64,000 bases of DNA, from positions 1 to 64,000 of the forward strand of contig NZ_FOOQ01000009.1 of the NCBI RefSeq assembly GCF_900113245.1, written 5' to 3'. Made by a program: the position numbers and the translations under genes. The stretch comes from Halopelagius inordinatus (GTDB taxonomy: Archaea; Halobacteriota; Halobacteria; Halobacteriales; Haloferacaceae). This document shows positions 55,315-63,098 of this stretch, in pieces (positions within the stretch are counted from its first letter, which is position 1; every line of letters starts with the position of its first letter). The notes under the pieces were generated by a model. It saw only the letters and a program-made list of their open reading frames with translations. It had not been told where the DNA came from and searched no databases.

Positions 55315-56079
55315 ATGACCGCACCAGACCGACTCCGAGTGAAGTCCGCGGGAACCACGTTCGAGATAGTGGACGCGTTACAGGAACTCGACGACCCGAG
55401 CGTCGCCGACGTCGCAGACTACCTCGGGGTGCCGAAGAGCACGGCGCACGACCATCTGAGCACGTTGGTGGAGCTGGAGTTCGTCGTGAAGGGAGCGGAG
55501 GGCTACCGAATCGGCGCGCGATTCCTCGAATACGGCGGGTACGCCCGCGAGAACATGAAGGTGTATCGCGTCGCGCGCCCCGTCGTCAACCGACTCGCGG
55601 ACGAGACGGGCGAACACGCGAACCTGATGATAGAGGAACACGGACTCGGCGTCTTCCTCTACAAGGCGAAAGGCGAAGACGCGGTCACCCTCGACACGAG
55701 GCCGGGGATGCGCGTCCCTCTCCAGACGACGGCGCTGGGAAAGGCGATTCTCGCGCACATGCCGCGGAGCGACGTCGAGGAGATTATCGACGAACAGGGG
55801 ATGCCGAACGTGACGGAGAAAACGGTCACCGACCCCGAAGAACTGTTCGAGCAGTTAGCGGCGGTCAGAGACCGGGGGTACGCGACCGACGACGAGGAAC
55901 GGGTCGCGGGGATGCGGTGCATCGCCGCGCCGGTGTTGAGCCAGACCGACGAGGTTCTCGGCGCGGTCAGCGTCTCCGGACCGATGAGTCGGATGAACGA
56001 CGAGAGATACCGCGACGACGTCCCCCGGAGCGTCAAAAGCGCGGCCAACGTCATCGAAGTGAACATGACGTACTCGTAG
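55315..56079 (+). CDS. IclR-family transcriptional regulator
   Basis: This 254-residue regulator has an N-terminal winged helix (SVADVADYLGVPKSTAHDHLSTLVELEFV) and a C-terminal ligand domain (about 80-250). The latter is marked by QTTALGKAILAHMP, GYATDDEERVAGMRCIAAPV and SVSGP. IclR proteins sense small organic acids or sugar acids. Given its place amid the deoxy-sugar genes it likely controls the divergent promoters at 51731-51897 and nearby. The TATA box at 55283 supports this start over the in-frame 55228. Confidence 0.92.
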   Translation: MTAPDRLRVKSAGTTFEIVDALQELDDPSVADVADYLGVPKSTAHDHLSTLVELEFVVKGAEGYRIGARFLEYGGYARENMKVYRVARPVVNRLADETGEHANLMIEEHGLGVFLYKAKGEDAVTLDTRPGMRVPLQTTALGKAILAHMPRSDVEEIIDEQGMPNVTEKTVTDPEELFEQLAAVRDRGYATDDEERVAGMRCIAAPVLSQTDEVLGAVSVSGPMSRMNDERYRDDVPRSVKSAANVIEVNMTYS

Positions 56080-56613
56080 TGGCCGATATTACCGGACGGT
56101 CGGTGTTCCCTCCGCTTCGGTGTTCTCGGACCGTACTTCGCCGACTCTCGACTTCTCGTTCGGGCGGTCGAAGAGATTTCGTCCGAGAATACCGGACGAC
56201 ATCCTCGGTGGTTGTCTGTTACACCCGTAGTTGTGTAATGGTGTGGGGTTCGGCACTGCGACTCGCGAGGATGACGAACCGACGGTTCGGTATCGCCACA
56301 CACCGCTAGTACTCGTCCGTAGTCCAAAAATAAATATTCTCCCGAGTAGATTCTCGGAGGTCAAATACCGCCATATTCGGATTCATGACCGCCTCAAAAC
56401 GAACTTCTCCGAGTTACTTACTCGCTCTGATTTTCAGTATCCTCTCGCCCGATTTAATAACTATAATGCGCTGTTCGACCACATATCGGGCTTTTGAGCC
56501 GGTCTTTCGAGACTAGTATCCAAACAGGACTAATCATAATTAATTGTATCTAGGATATTCACAACCCGAATCGTCGTCGATACTGACTCGCATATCGAAC
56601 CGGGAAACGAGAT
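56080..56613. other. Gene-poor AT-rich stretch
   Basis: About 530 bp without a supported gene. The right half (56320-56560) is clearly AT-rich (for example TTTAATAACTATAATG and AATCATAATTAATTGT), unlike the rest of the window. Short open frames on both strands lack haloarchaeal acidity. It may be decayed mobile or plasmid-derived sequence, and also the upstream flank of the HTH gene's 3' side. Confidence 0.55.
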
Positions 56614-56859
56614 TCACTCCGCGCTCGCCGTCGACGAGTAGAGTCGCTTTCTGGCGTCGCGGAGACAGACGTCTTTGCTTACCAAGTCGGCTCCGTCTAA
56701 CTGCCCGAGTGCGTTCCGGACCGTCCGCGGAGACAGTTGCGTCCGTTCGACCAGTTCGCTCTGCGTCAGCGGGGATTCTCGCTGGAGCAGGACGTACACG
56801 AGTTTCGCACTCGGAGTCAGGTCGTCGAAGGCGGTTGCGTTCTGTGTCGTGTGAGCCAT
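56614..56859 (-). CDS. Small MarR-like HTH protein
   Basis: This 81-residue protein has one winged-helix: DDLTPSAKLVYVLLQRESPLTQSELVERTQLSPRTVRNALGQLDGADLV, followed by a short beta wing and tail DARKRLYSS. The layout and size match common small haloarchaeal MarR-type regulators. A frame extending to 56958 was rejected in favour of ATG 56859. It is divergent from the aldehyde dehydrogenase gene and may regulate it. Confidence 0.8.
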   Translation of the reverse strand: MAHTTQNATAFDDLTPSAKLVYVLLQRESPLTQSELVERTQLSPRTVRNALGQLDGADLVSKDVCLRDARKRLYSSTASAE

Positions 56860-57221
56860 GGCGGGTAGATGAGTTCGTCTGCGGGGAGCGTACTCGGCGG
56901 AGCGAGTCTCGAAGGCTCGCCCCGTCTCTCGTCGTACGCCTGTACGGGCTATCCGCACTTATCTATTCCTTGGCACGAGCGTCACCGGGTTACATCGACG
57001 TTACCGCGGCGCGTCGGCGGCGGAGATTCGGGAAGAAGAACCCCCACTGCCGAGAACTCGAACGCCGATTTCAGAACGCGGACGGAACGAGTCGCGCAAC
57101 CGCTTCGACGGCGGATACGACTGACGGCCGCGCGGGCGGAGTATCTAACTCTATCGGTACGCGAGGTTTCCTCACGGTAGTCGCGCGCCTTTGGGTACGT
57201 GGAGCGTACTGTACGGTCCAC

Positions 57222-58766
57222 ATGGTCGACATCTCGACGGAAGCAGACTGGAACTCACTGTACGTCGACGGAGAGTGGACGGATTCGGCGGGCGAGGAGA
57301 CGATTGCCGACCGAGACCCCTCGACCCGCGAGACGTTCGCGCACGTTCCCGCGGGCGTCGAAGCCGACGTCGACGCCGCCTACGAGTCCGCCGCGGAGGC
57401 GCAAAGAGAGTGGGCGAACGCACCACCGGCGCGTCGCCAACGGGTCGTGCAGGAGGCACTTCGCGTCCTCCAGGAGAACAGCGACGACGTCATCGAACTG
57501 CTGGCGTACGAGGCGGGCGGCACGCGTATCATGGGCGAGACGTCCGTCCAGATCGCATCCGACCACCTCGGGGAGGCGGCGACGCTTCCCGCCCGGATGA
57601 AGGGCGAACACGCCCAGTCGAACGTCCCCGGCAAGGAGAACGTCGTCAAGCGACTCCCGAAGGGCGTCGTCACCTGCATCTCACCGTGGAACTTCCCGCT
57701 GAACCTCTCGATGCGCGCCGTCGCGCCCGCCATCGCCACCGGGAACGCGGTGGTTCTCAAGCCCGCGACGAACACGCCGATCGTAGGCGGTCTCCTCTTG
57801 GCGAAACTGTTCGAGGAGGCGGGCCTCCCCGAAGGCGTCCTGAACGTCGTCACCGGCCGCGGGTCCGAGATCGGCGACGCCGTCGCCGGACACCCCGAGA
57901 GCGATATGGTCGCGTTCACCGGTTCGACGCCCGTCGGCCGGCAGGTGGCCGCCACCGCCGCGGAGAACCTCGCGGTGCAGGCGATGGAACTCGGTGGGAA
58001 CAACCCCCACGTCGTCACCGCGGACGCCGACTTGGACCGCGCGATAGACGGGGCGGTGTTCGGGTCGTTCGTCCACCAAGGGCAGGTGTGCATCTCCATC
58101 AACCGTCACGTGGTTCACGAAGACGTCTACGACGAGTACGTCGAGCGATTGACCGACCGCGCCGAGGAACTACCGGTCGGAAGCGCCCACGACGAGGACG
58201 CCGTCATCGGTCCGATAATCTCCGAGTCCCAACGCGACGAGATGCTCGGCTACGTCGAGGAGACGGTCGAGGCGGGCGCGACGCTCGAAACCGGCGGCGA
58301 AGTCGCGGAACTCGACGGCGTTCACGAATCGCAAAGCGATTCGTTAGCCAGCCAGAAGTCGACGACTTCTGGCGACGTCGAAGACTCCCTCGTCGTCGAA
58401 CCGACGGTGCTCTCTGACGTGACCAACGACATGCCCGCCGCGCGCAACGAACACTTCGGGCCGATCGCGCCCGTCATCCCGTTCTCGGACGTCGAGGAGG
58501 CCATCGAAATCGCAAACGACACCGAGTACGGCCTCTCGGGGTCCGTCCACTCCGGCGACTTCGAGACGGCGATGGACATAGCAGACCGCATGCAGACGGG
58601 CCACGTCCACATCAACGACCAACCGATCAACGACGAGGCGCACATCCCCTTCAGCGGTACCGCCGCCTCCGGGATGGGCGGGTACAACAGCGAGACGATG
58701 CTCCGCGAAGTCACCGAGACGAAGTGGATATCGCACCAGCGAGAGGCGCGCGACTACCCGTTCTGA
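57222..58766 (+). CDS. NAD(P)-dependent aldehyde dehydrogenase with in-frame insert
   Basis: This 514-residue ALDH has Glu256 in MELGGNN and the catalytic Cys290 in HQGQVCISINR, in the expected order with the N-terminal Rossmann region (ISPWNFPLNLSM and AFTGSTPVGR). A segment of about 20 residues (about 368-388, Ser-rich) between ELDG and VVEPTVL is foreign to the family and is encoded by two perfect palindromes. The role is probably oxidation of an aldehyde such as lactaldehyde at the end of deoxy-sugar breakdown. The ATG at 57222 was chosen; the longer upstream frame is not credible. Confidence 0.87.
   Translation: MVDISTEADWNSLYVDGEWTDSAGEETIADRDPSTRETFAHVPAGVEADVDAAYESAAEAQREWANAPPARRQRVVQEALRVLQENSDDVIELLAYEAGGTRIMGETSVQIASDHLGEAATLPARMKGEHAQSNVPGKENVVKRLPKGVVTCISPWNFPLNLSMRAVAPAIATGNAVVLKPATNTPIVGGLLLAKLFEEAGLPEGVLNVVTGRGSEIGDAVAGHPESDMVAFTGSTPVGRQVAATAAENLAVQAMELGGNNPHVVTADADLDRAIDGAVFGSFVHQGQVCISINRHVVHEDVYDEYVERLTDRAEELPVGSAHDEDAVIGPIISESQRDEMLGYVEETVEAGATLETGGEVAELDGVHESQSDSLASQKSTTSGDVEDSLVVEPTVLSDVTNDMPAARNEHFGPIAPVIPFSDVEEAIEIANDTEYGLSGSVHSGDFETAMDIADRMQTGHVHINDQPINDEAHIPFSGTAASGMGGYNSETMLREVTETKWISHQREARDYPF
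58324..58373. repeat. Two adjacent perfect palindromes inside the ALDH gene
   Basis: ACGAATCGC/GCGATTCGT (58324-58332 and 58336-58344, 3-nt loop) and GCCAGAAGTCG/CGACTTCTGGC (58351-58361 and 58363-58373, 1-nt loop). They are separated by 6 nt, and the surrounding insert keeps the reading frame. Confidence 0.9.
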
Positions 58767-58811
58767 GGGACGGATCGGTGAGAGGGACGAAAAAGAGCGG
58801 ATGCCGCGCGG

Positions 58812-59432
58812 TCACTCGACGCCGCCGACGCCGGAGGAGGCGTCCGGCAGGTCGTACGGCGTCGCGTCCAAGCCGAGTTCTTCGAGGGCGGCCGCGAGAT
58901 GTTCGTCCTTCGCGTAGTCCGCGCCGTCCTCCTCGCGGATTCGCTGCGTGGTCGCGAGCACCTCCGCGCGTCTGTCGTCGGGGATGTCGTACTTGTCGGT
59001 CGAAAGTTCGATGACGAGGCCGTTGTTGTCCTGCGTGTAGATGGAGTGGAACACGCCCCGGTCGAAGACGTTGTAGTTGCGGCCGTCCTCCTCCAGTGCC
59101 CGCATCACGTCCTCGTAGCGTTCGGGGTCGACGCTGAAACAGAGGTGGTGGACGGCACCGACGGCGCCGCGTTGGCCGTGGGGGTTCGACGGTCGGTCGC
59201 CGACGAAGAAGGTGATGATGCGGCCGTCGCCGGTGTCGAAAAACAGGTGCGTCTGAGAGGGGTCGTCGAGGTTCGGTTGCCGGAGGACCAACGGCATCCC
59301 GAGCAGGTCCCGATAGAACGCGAGCGTGTCCTCCTCGTTGCTCCCCCAGATGGTGACGTGGTCCGTTCCGGTCGTGTGAACCGGGCTGTCTGGTAACTCC
59401 GCGGTCACCGGCGGCGCGTCGTCGTCGGTCAT
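58812..59432 (-). CDS. VOC-fold protein
   Basis: This 206-residue protein has a vicinal oxygen chelate barrel: the first His in TDHVTIWGSN, VHHLCFSV in the second repeat, and the C-terminal Glu in LVIELSTD. An acidic helical tail follows (AEVLATTQRIREEDG). Family members are glyoxalases, dioxygenases or isomerases; the paired His/Glu ligands suggest a metal enzyme. It is divergent from the double VOC protein with a 162-bp promoter region between, and each side has a TATA-like box (59454-59461 minus strand, 59564-59571 plus strand). Confidence 0.83.
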   Translation of the reverse strand: MTDDDAPPVTAELPDSPVHTTGTDHVTIWGSNEEDTLAFYRDLLGMPLVLRQPNLDDPSQTHLFFDTGDGRIITFFVGDRPSNPHGQRGAVGAVHHLCFSVDPERYEDVMRALEEDGRNYNVFDRGVFHSIYTQDNNGLVIELSTDKYDIPDDRRAEVLATTQRIREEDGADYAKDEHLAAALEELGLDATPYDLPDASSGVGGVE

Positions 59433-59453
59433 ACCTACCGTACGTCTGGGGTA

Positions 59454-59571
59454 CAGATAAGGACTCGCGGACGCGGACGCCACCCGGTTACACCGACGTC
59501 AGTGCGCGAGTCCGTTCGACCGGTGACGTTCGCGTCGGCCGGTTACACGCGCGTCCCGAACGCGCTTATTG
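59454..59571. promoter_or_regulatory. Divergent promoters of the two VOC genes
   Basis: On the minus strand CTTATCTG (59454-59461) lies about 25 bp before 59432, and on the plus strand GCTTATTG (59564-59571) about 28 bp before 59595. Both fit leaderless starts. Confidence 0.45.
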
Positions 59572-59594
59572 CTCGCCGACCCGTACCTCCGAGA

Positions 59595-60566
59595 ATGCTC
59601 TCGGATACGGTCGGCGTCCACCACGTCTCGGTCGTCACCGGCGACCCACAGCGTACGGTGGCGTTCTACACCGACGTTCTCGGTCTCCGGTTCGTCCTCC
59701 GAACGGTGAACTTCGAGGATAAGTTCGTCTACCACCTCTACTTCGGCGATAGCGAGGGCCGCCCCGGAACCGTCCTCACGGCGTTCGCGTATCCCGCGGA
59801 CGTGGACGGGCGAGACGGCCGCCCCGGAATCTCCGCTGTCCAGTTCGCCGTGCCGACGGGTTCGCTCGGCGAGTGGACCGACAGACTGGCCGAACGCGAC
59901 GTCGACTACGAGGGACCGACGGACCGGTTCGGCGAACGCCGTCTCTCTCTTTCGGACCCCGACGGAACGCGAATCGAACTGGTCGAGACGGACGCCGAGC
60001 GGAGTGAACTCGAAGCGTCCACGTCGTCCGGAGGCGACTCGTGGACGAGTCCGCTTCCCGACGACGCGGCCATCAGCGGCGTCCGCGGCGTCTCAGTCCG
60101 ATCTACGAGTCCGTACGTCACCGCGAGTCTCCTGCGGACGTTCGGCTTCGAACTCGTCGCCGAGGCGGACGACGCCGTCCGATACCGTCTCCCGTCGGGC
60201 CGGGCGGCGACGGTCGACCTCCTCCTCGACGACGCGCCGTACGGTCGGGAGGGCCGCGGGTCGATACACCACGTCGCCCTCGCCGTCGAGAGCGAGGCGG
60301 AACTCCACGAGTGGCGCGAACTCCTCTCAGAACGGGGGTTCGACGTCTCCCGCGTCAAAGACCGGGAGTTCTTTCACTCGCTGTACGTCCGCGACCCGGG
60401 CGGGGTGCTCTTCGAACTCGCCACCGAACGCCCCGGACTCGGCGTGGACGCGGCCGACGACGCGCCGGGGGCGTCGCTTCGCCTGCCGTCGTGGTTGGAG
60501 GAGGACCGCGAGATGATACAGTCGCAACTGCCGACGCTCACCTCGCCGGAGGAGGACGACCGGTGA
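59595..60566 (+). CDS. Two-domain VOC dioxygenase, MhqO-like
   Basis: This 323-residue protein consists of two VOC repeats. The first has HHVSVVTGDPQRTVAFYTDVLG with Glu in RIELVETD, and the second has IHHVALAV near residue 220 and Glu in LFELATERPG. Length and layout match the Bacillus ring-cleaving dioxygenases of the MhqO/MhqA/MhqE type that act on hydroquinones. The stop overlaps the next start by GTGA, and the next gene is a carboxylesterase related to MhqD. A quinone or catechol detoxification role is inferred. Confidence 0.85.
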   Translation: MLSDTVGVHHVSVVTGDPQRTVAFYTDVLGLRFVLRTVNFEDKFVYHLYFGDSEGRPGTVLTAFAYPADVDGRDGRPGISAVQFAVPTGSLGEWTDRLAERDVDYEGPTDRFGERRLSLSDPDGTRIELVETDAERSELEASTSSGGDSWTSPLPDDAAISGVRGVSVRSTSPYVTASLLRTFGFELVAEADDAVRYRLPSGRAATVDLLLDDAPYGREGRGSIHHVALAVESEAELHEWRELLSERGFDVSRVKDREFFHSLYVRDPGGVLFELATERPGLGVDAADDAPGASLRLPSWLEEDREMIQSQLPTLTSPEEDDR

Positions 60567-61231
60567 CCGACGGGGGTCCGCACGACGGCCAACCCATCGA
60601 GATGGCGGGGGCACCGCGGGCGGCGGCGACGACTGCCGTCGTGATGCTCCCCGGGCGCGGCGACTCGCCGCGGCACTTTCTGCGACTCACAGAGGAGTTC
60701 CACCGGCGCGGCGCGATGTATCTCGCGCCCGAACCGTCCGGGAAGGCGTGGTATCCCGGCCCGATGGAAGAGGCTCCGGAGACGAAGGAACCGTGGCTCT
60801 CCTCCGCGTTCCGCCTCGTCGCCCGGGCAGTCGAGACGGCGGGGGAGGCGGGGGTGCCGCCCGAACGGACAGTCCTCGTCGGATTCTCGCAGGGCGCGTG
60901 CGTCGCCGCCGAGTTCGCCGCGGCGCGCCCGAGACGGTACGGCGGCGTGGCCGTCCTCGCCGGTGGCCTGTTCGGTCCGAACCCGGCCGACAGAGCGGTA
61001 TCTGGGTCGCTCGACGGGACGCCGGTGTATCTCGGCTGCGGCGACGAGGACCCGCACGTCGCGTCCGAACGCGTCCGCGCGTCGGCGGCGGTGGTTCGCC
61101 GTCTCGACGCCGACGTGACCGTCGAGACGTACGAGGGACTCGGCCACGCCCTCGGCGACGGAGAGATGGCGGCGGTTCGGCGGTTGGTCGGCGCAGTCGC
61201 GGGCGACGAGAGCGACGACGCGTCGCGGTAG
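60563..61231 (+). CDS. Phospholipase/carboxylesterase family hydrolase, MhqD-like
   Basis: This 222-residue protein starts with GTG at 60563 by overlap with the VOC stop. It has the alpha/beta hydrolase triad Ser109 (VLVGFSQGA), Asp163 (CGDEDPHV) and His195 (GLGHAL). Family members hydrolyse small esters or phospholipids; MhqD is its closest described relative by context. With the preceding VOC protein it would act on ring-cleavage products. It is cytoplasmic, with no signal peptide. Confidence 0.87.
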   Translation: MTDGGPHDGQPIEMAGAPRAAATTAVVMLPGRGDSPRHFLRLTEEFHRRGAMYLAPEPSGKAWYPGPMEEAPETKEPWLSSAFRLVARAVETAGEAGVPPERTVLVGFSQGACVAAEFAAARPRRYGGVAVLAGGLFGPNPADRAVSGSLDGTPVYLGCGDEDPHVASERVRASAAVVRRLDADVTVETYEGLGHALGDGEMAAVRRLVGAVAGDESDDASR

Positions 61232-61280
61232 CGGTGGGAGGCGGCGTCCGGCCGCCGAGAACCCCCATTCGCCGCAGAAC

Positions 61281-61287
61281 GTTTAGG
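61281..61287 (+). promoter_or_regulatory. TATA-like box of the Rieske gene
   Basis: GTTTAGG about 27 bp before the GTG at 61314 supports that start over the GTG at 61287, which overlaps the box itself. Confidence 0.45.
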
Positions 61288-61313
61288 TGTCGGCGGGTAT
61301 CGGACTCTACACT

Positions 61314-61736
61314 GTGTCACGACGAACGCGACTCACGACGGTCGAAGACGTACACGAGAACGGCTCTTGGCTGTTCACCGTCCGCGACCGGTACGGCGAG
61401 AGAGAGGAGGTCATCTTGGTCCCCTGCGAGGAGAGCGTCGAAGCGTGGGTGAACCAATGTATGCACCAGCCGCAACGCCTCGATAGGGGGTTCGGCGCGG
61501 CCGTCCGCGACGGACAGGTCGTCTGCCCGAGACACGGGTCGGCGTTCGACACCTGTTCTGGCTACTGCGACAACGGAGAAGCCGACGGGACGACGCTCGT
61601 GGACGTGGACGTCGCCGTCGAAGACGGTGCGGTGTACCTCGACGACGCGGCGTACGACTTCGACCACGAGGGCGGCATCGACGACCGAGACGGCGGCGAC
61701 GACGGACCGAATTCGAGTTCGCACATCTCGTTTTGA
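61314..61736 (+). CDS. Stand-alone Rieske [2Fe-2S] protein
   Basis: This 140-residue protein is one Rieske domain: Cys49-x-His51 (NQCMHQP) and Cys71-x2-His74 (CPRHGSAF) ligate the cluster. Another Cys pair (DTCSGYC) follows but is not part of the motif. It lacks a transmembrane anchor, so it resembles dioxygenase or monooxygenase-type ferredoxins rather than respiratory Rieske proteins. It ends in an acidic tail. Its partner may be an oxygenase further downstream. The start chosen is GTG 61314. Confidence 0.88.
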   Translation: MSRRTRLTTVEDVHENGSWLFTVRDRYGEREEVILVPCEESVEAWVNQCMHQPQRLDRGFGAAVRDGQVVCPRHGSAFDTCSGYCDNGEADGTTLVDVDVAVEDGAVYLDDAAYDFDHEGGIDDRDGGDDGPNSSSHISF

Positions 61737-61754
61737 CGCCGCGAGAGCGTCCGG

Positions 61755-61973
61755 TCAGTCCGACGCCTCGTCGGCGTCGAAGGCGGCGACGCCGTCCTCG
61801 CGGGCCCCCGCTTTCTCCACGGTGGAGATGCCGACGAAGGTGTCGCGGCGGTACCGGCAGGGTTCACAGAAGAACTGCGCGTAGCCCGCGGACTGCGTAC
61901 CGCTGAATCGCATCTCTTCTCCGCAATCTGGACACCACTCGGGCGAGATAGCGGCGGGTCGTTCGACGTTCAT
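61755..61973 (-). CDS. Small zinc-ribbon protein
   Basis: This 72-residue protein has two Cys pairs, WCPDCGEEM and FFCEPCRYR, which form a zinc ribbon. A C-terminal acidic tail follows. It is a typical haloarchaeal CPxCG-type protein with no established role. It is convergent with the Rieske gene, 18 bp apart, and divergent from the second zinc-ribbon protein. Confidence 0.75.
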   Translation of the reverse strand: MNVERPAAISPEWCPDCGEEMRFSGTQSAGYAQFFCEPCRYRRDTFVGISTVEKAGAREDGVAAFDADEASD

Positions 61974-62040
61974 ACACGAATGATAATGGGAGTGAATATC
62001 ACCCTTTCGCTCACGTCAAATTCGGTGCGTCGGGGTACAG

Positions 62041-62048
62041 CTATATGT
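62041..62048 (+). promoter_or_regulatory. TATA-like box of the second zinc-ribbon gene
   Basis: CTATATGT about 28 bp before ATG 62072 supports this start over the in-frame ATG at 62045, which lies inside the box. Confidence 0.5.
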
Positions 62049-62071
62049 GTGCAGAGCTACCACGTAACACT

Positions 62072-62227
62072 ATGTCGCGAGAGACGCAGTGCCTCCGGTG
62101 TAGTACGACGTTTGATTACGACGGCGGCGAGTGTCCGTCGTGCGGGTGGAGCGCGAGCGATTTCCGCGAGCGCGGTCGGTACGGTCTCTCTCGGCCGAAT
62201 CACGGCGAACCCGGCTCCGACGACTGA
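62072..62227 (+). CDS. Very small zinc-ribbon protein
   Basis: This 51-residue protein carries CLRCSTTF and CPSCGWSA, two Cys knuckles for one Zn, followed by a basic-aromatic tail (FRERGRYGLSRPNHG). It is one of three short zinc proteins in this window. It sits between the Rieske and Fe-S assembly genes, but no functional link is shown. Confidence 0.75.
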   Translation: MSRETQCLRCSTTFDYDGGECPSCGWSASDFRERGRYGLSRPNHGEPGSDD

Positions 62228-62260
62228 CGCGTCGGAGACGGCGGCGGACGGACGCGGTTC

Positions 62261-63097
62261 TCAGTCGTCGTCCGCGAGTTCCTCCCGCCGCGCCTCGTGC
62301 AACGCGTCGCAGACGCCGCCCTGACCGCTCATGTTGACCTTGGCCAGTCTGGCGCGCCGGTGGACGAGTTCGGCCCGGGCGGGCGGTATCGGGTCGCCCT
62401 CGGGCGTCCGAAACAGTCTGTCCTCTCCGCCGCGAGACGCCGTCTCGTCTCCGTCGTCGTACAGTCCGACTTCGTCGGCCTTCCGGAGATATCGGACGAC
62501 CGGTTCCGACGGGACGTCGAGTCCGACCGACCGGTCGCGGACGTAGACGGCCATCCGCCCTTCCGTCGGGAGCGGTTCGAAGTCGTCGCGGGTCAGTTCC
62601 GCCACCTGTTCGTGCCCGAGTCCGGCGTCGAGCAACGTCTCGACGGCGTCGTACTGGCGGGCGACGCGCGCCTTCGAGTCGAGAGTCGCGCGCACGTCGG
62701 CGACGCCGCCCTCGGCGTCGGGGAAAGCGTCGGCGAAGGACCGCCCGCCGTTGACGCCCTCGTTTACCTCCGTCTGGTGCATGTGTTCTCGCAGGCGGAC
62801 GGTGCAGTCGTCGACGCCCCGCATCGACTCCACGCCGTCGCGGGCGTCAGTCGCCATCATCCACGCGAACGCCGGTGAACACCACGCCGTCGGAAGCGTG
62901 AACTCGACTGCGACGCGAGCACCGTCCTCGTCGGACTCGATTCGCACCTCGTCCACGTAGCCGAGTTCGACGATGGAGCGGTCGAGTTCGGGGTCCATCA
63001 CCCTGTCGAGAACGGAGAGTACGGCCGTTCGGTCCGGCGGGTGCTCTCTGGAACGCCCGGCGGGTCCCTCGGAGTCGTCTGTGGGTTCGACCGACAT
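62261..63097 (-). CDS. MIP18-family metal-sulfur assembly protein
   Basis: This 278-residue protein begins with a MIP18/PaaD-like domain: AVLSVLDRVMDPELDRSIVELGYVDEV and FTLPTAWCSPAFAWMMA, including the reactive Cys of the family. The C-terminal part (about 110-278) is helical and unknown; it is longer than usual PaaD-type proteins. Such proteins help mature Fe-S or diiron enzymes. It starts 1 bp after the amidohydrolase stop, so they are one operon. The start is ATG 63097. Confidence 0.85.
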   Translation of the reverse strand: MSVEPTDDSEGPAGRSREHPPDRTAVLSVLDRVMDPELDRSIVELGYVDEVRIESDEDGARVAVEFTLPTAWCSPAFAWMMATDARDGVESMRGVDDCTVRLREHMHQTEVNEGVNGGRSFADAFPDAEGGVADVRATLDSKARVARQYDAVETLLDAGLGHEQVAELTRDDFEPLPTEGRMAVYVRDRSVGLDVPSEPVVRYLRKADEVGLYDDGDETASRGGEDRLFRTPEGDPIPPARAELVHRRARLAKVNMSGQGGVCDALHEARREELADDD

Positions 63098-63098
63098 A

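Noticed and set aside
56231-56497. An 88-codon plus-strand frame after the IclR gene
   Set aside because: It spans the AT-rich patch, has a biased basic composition, and no recognisable domain.
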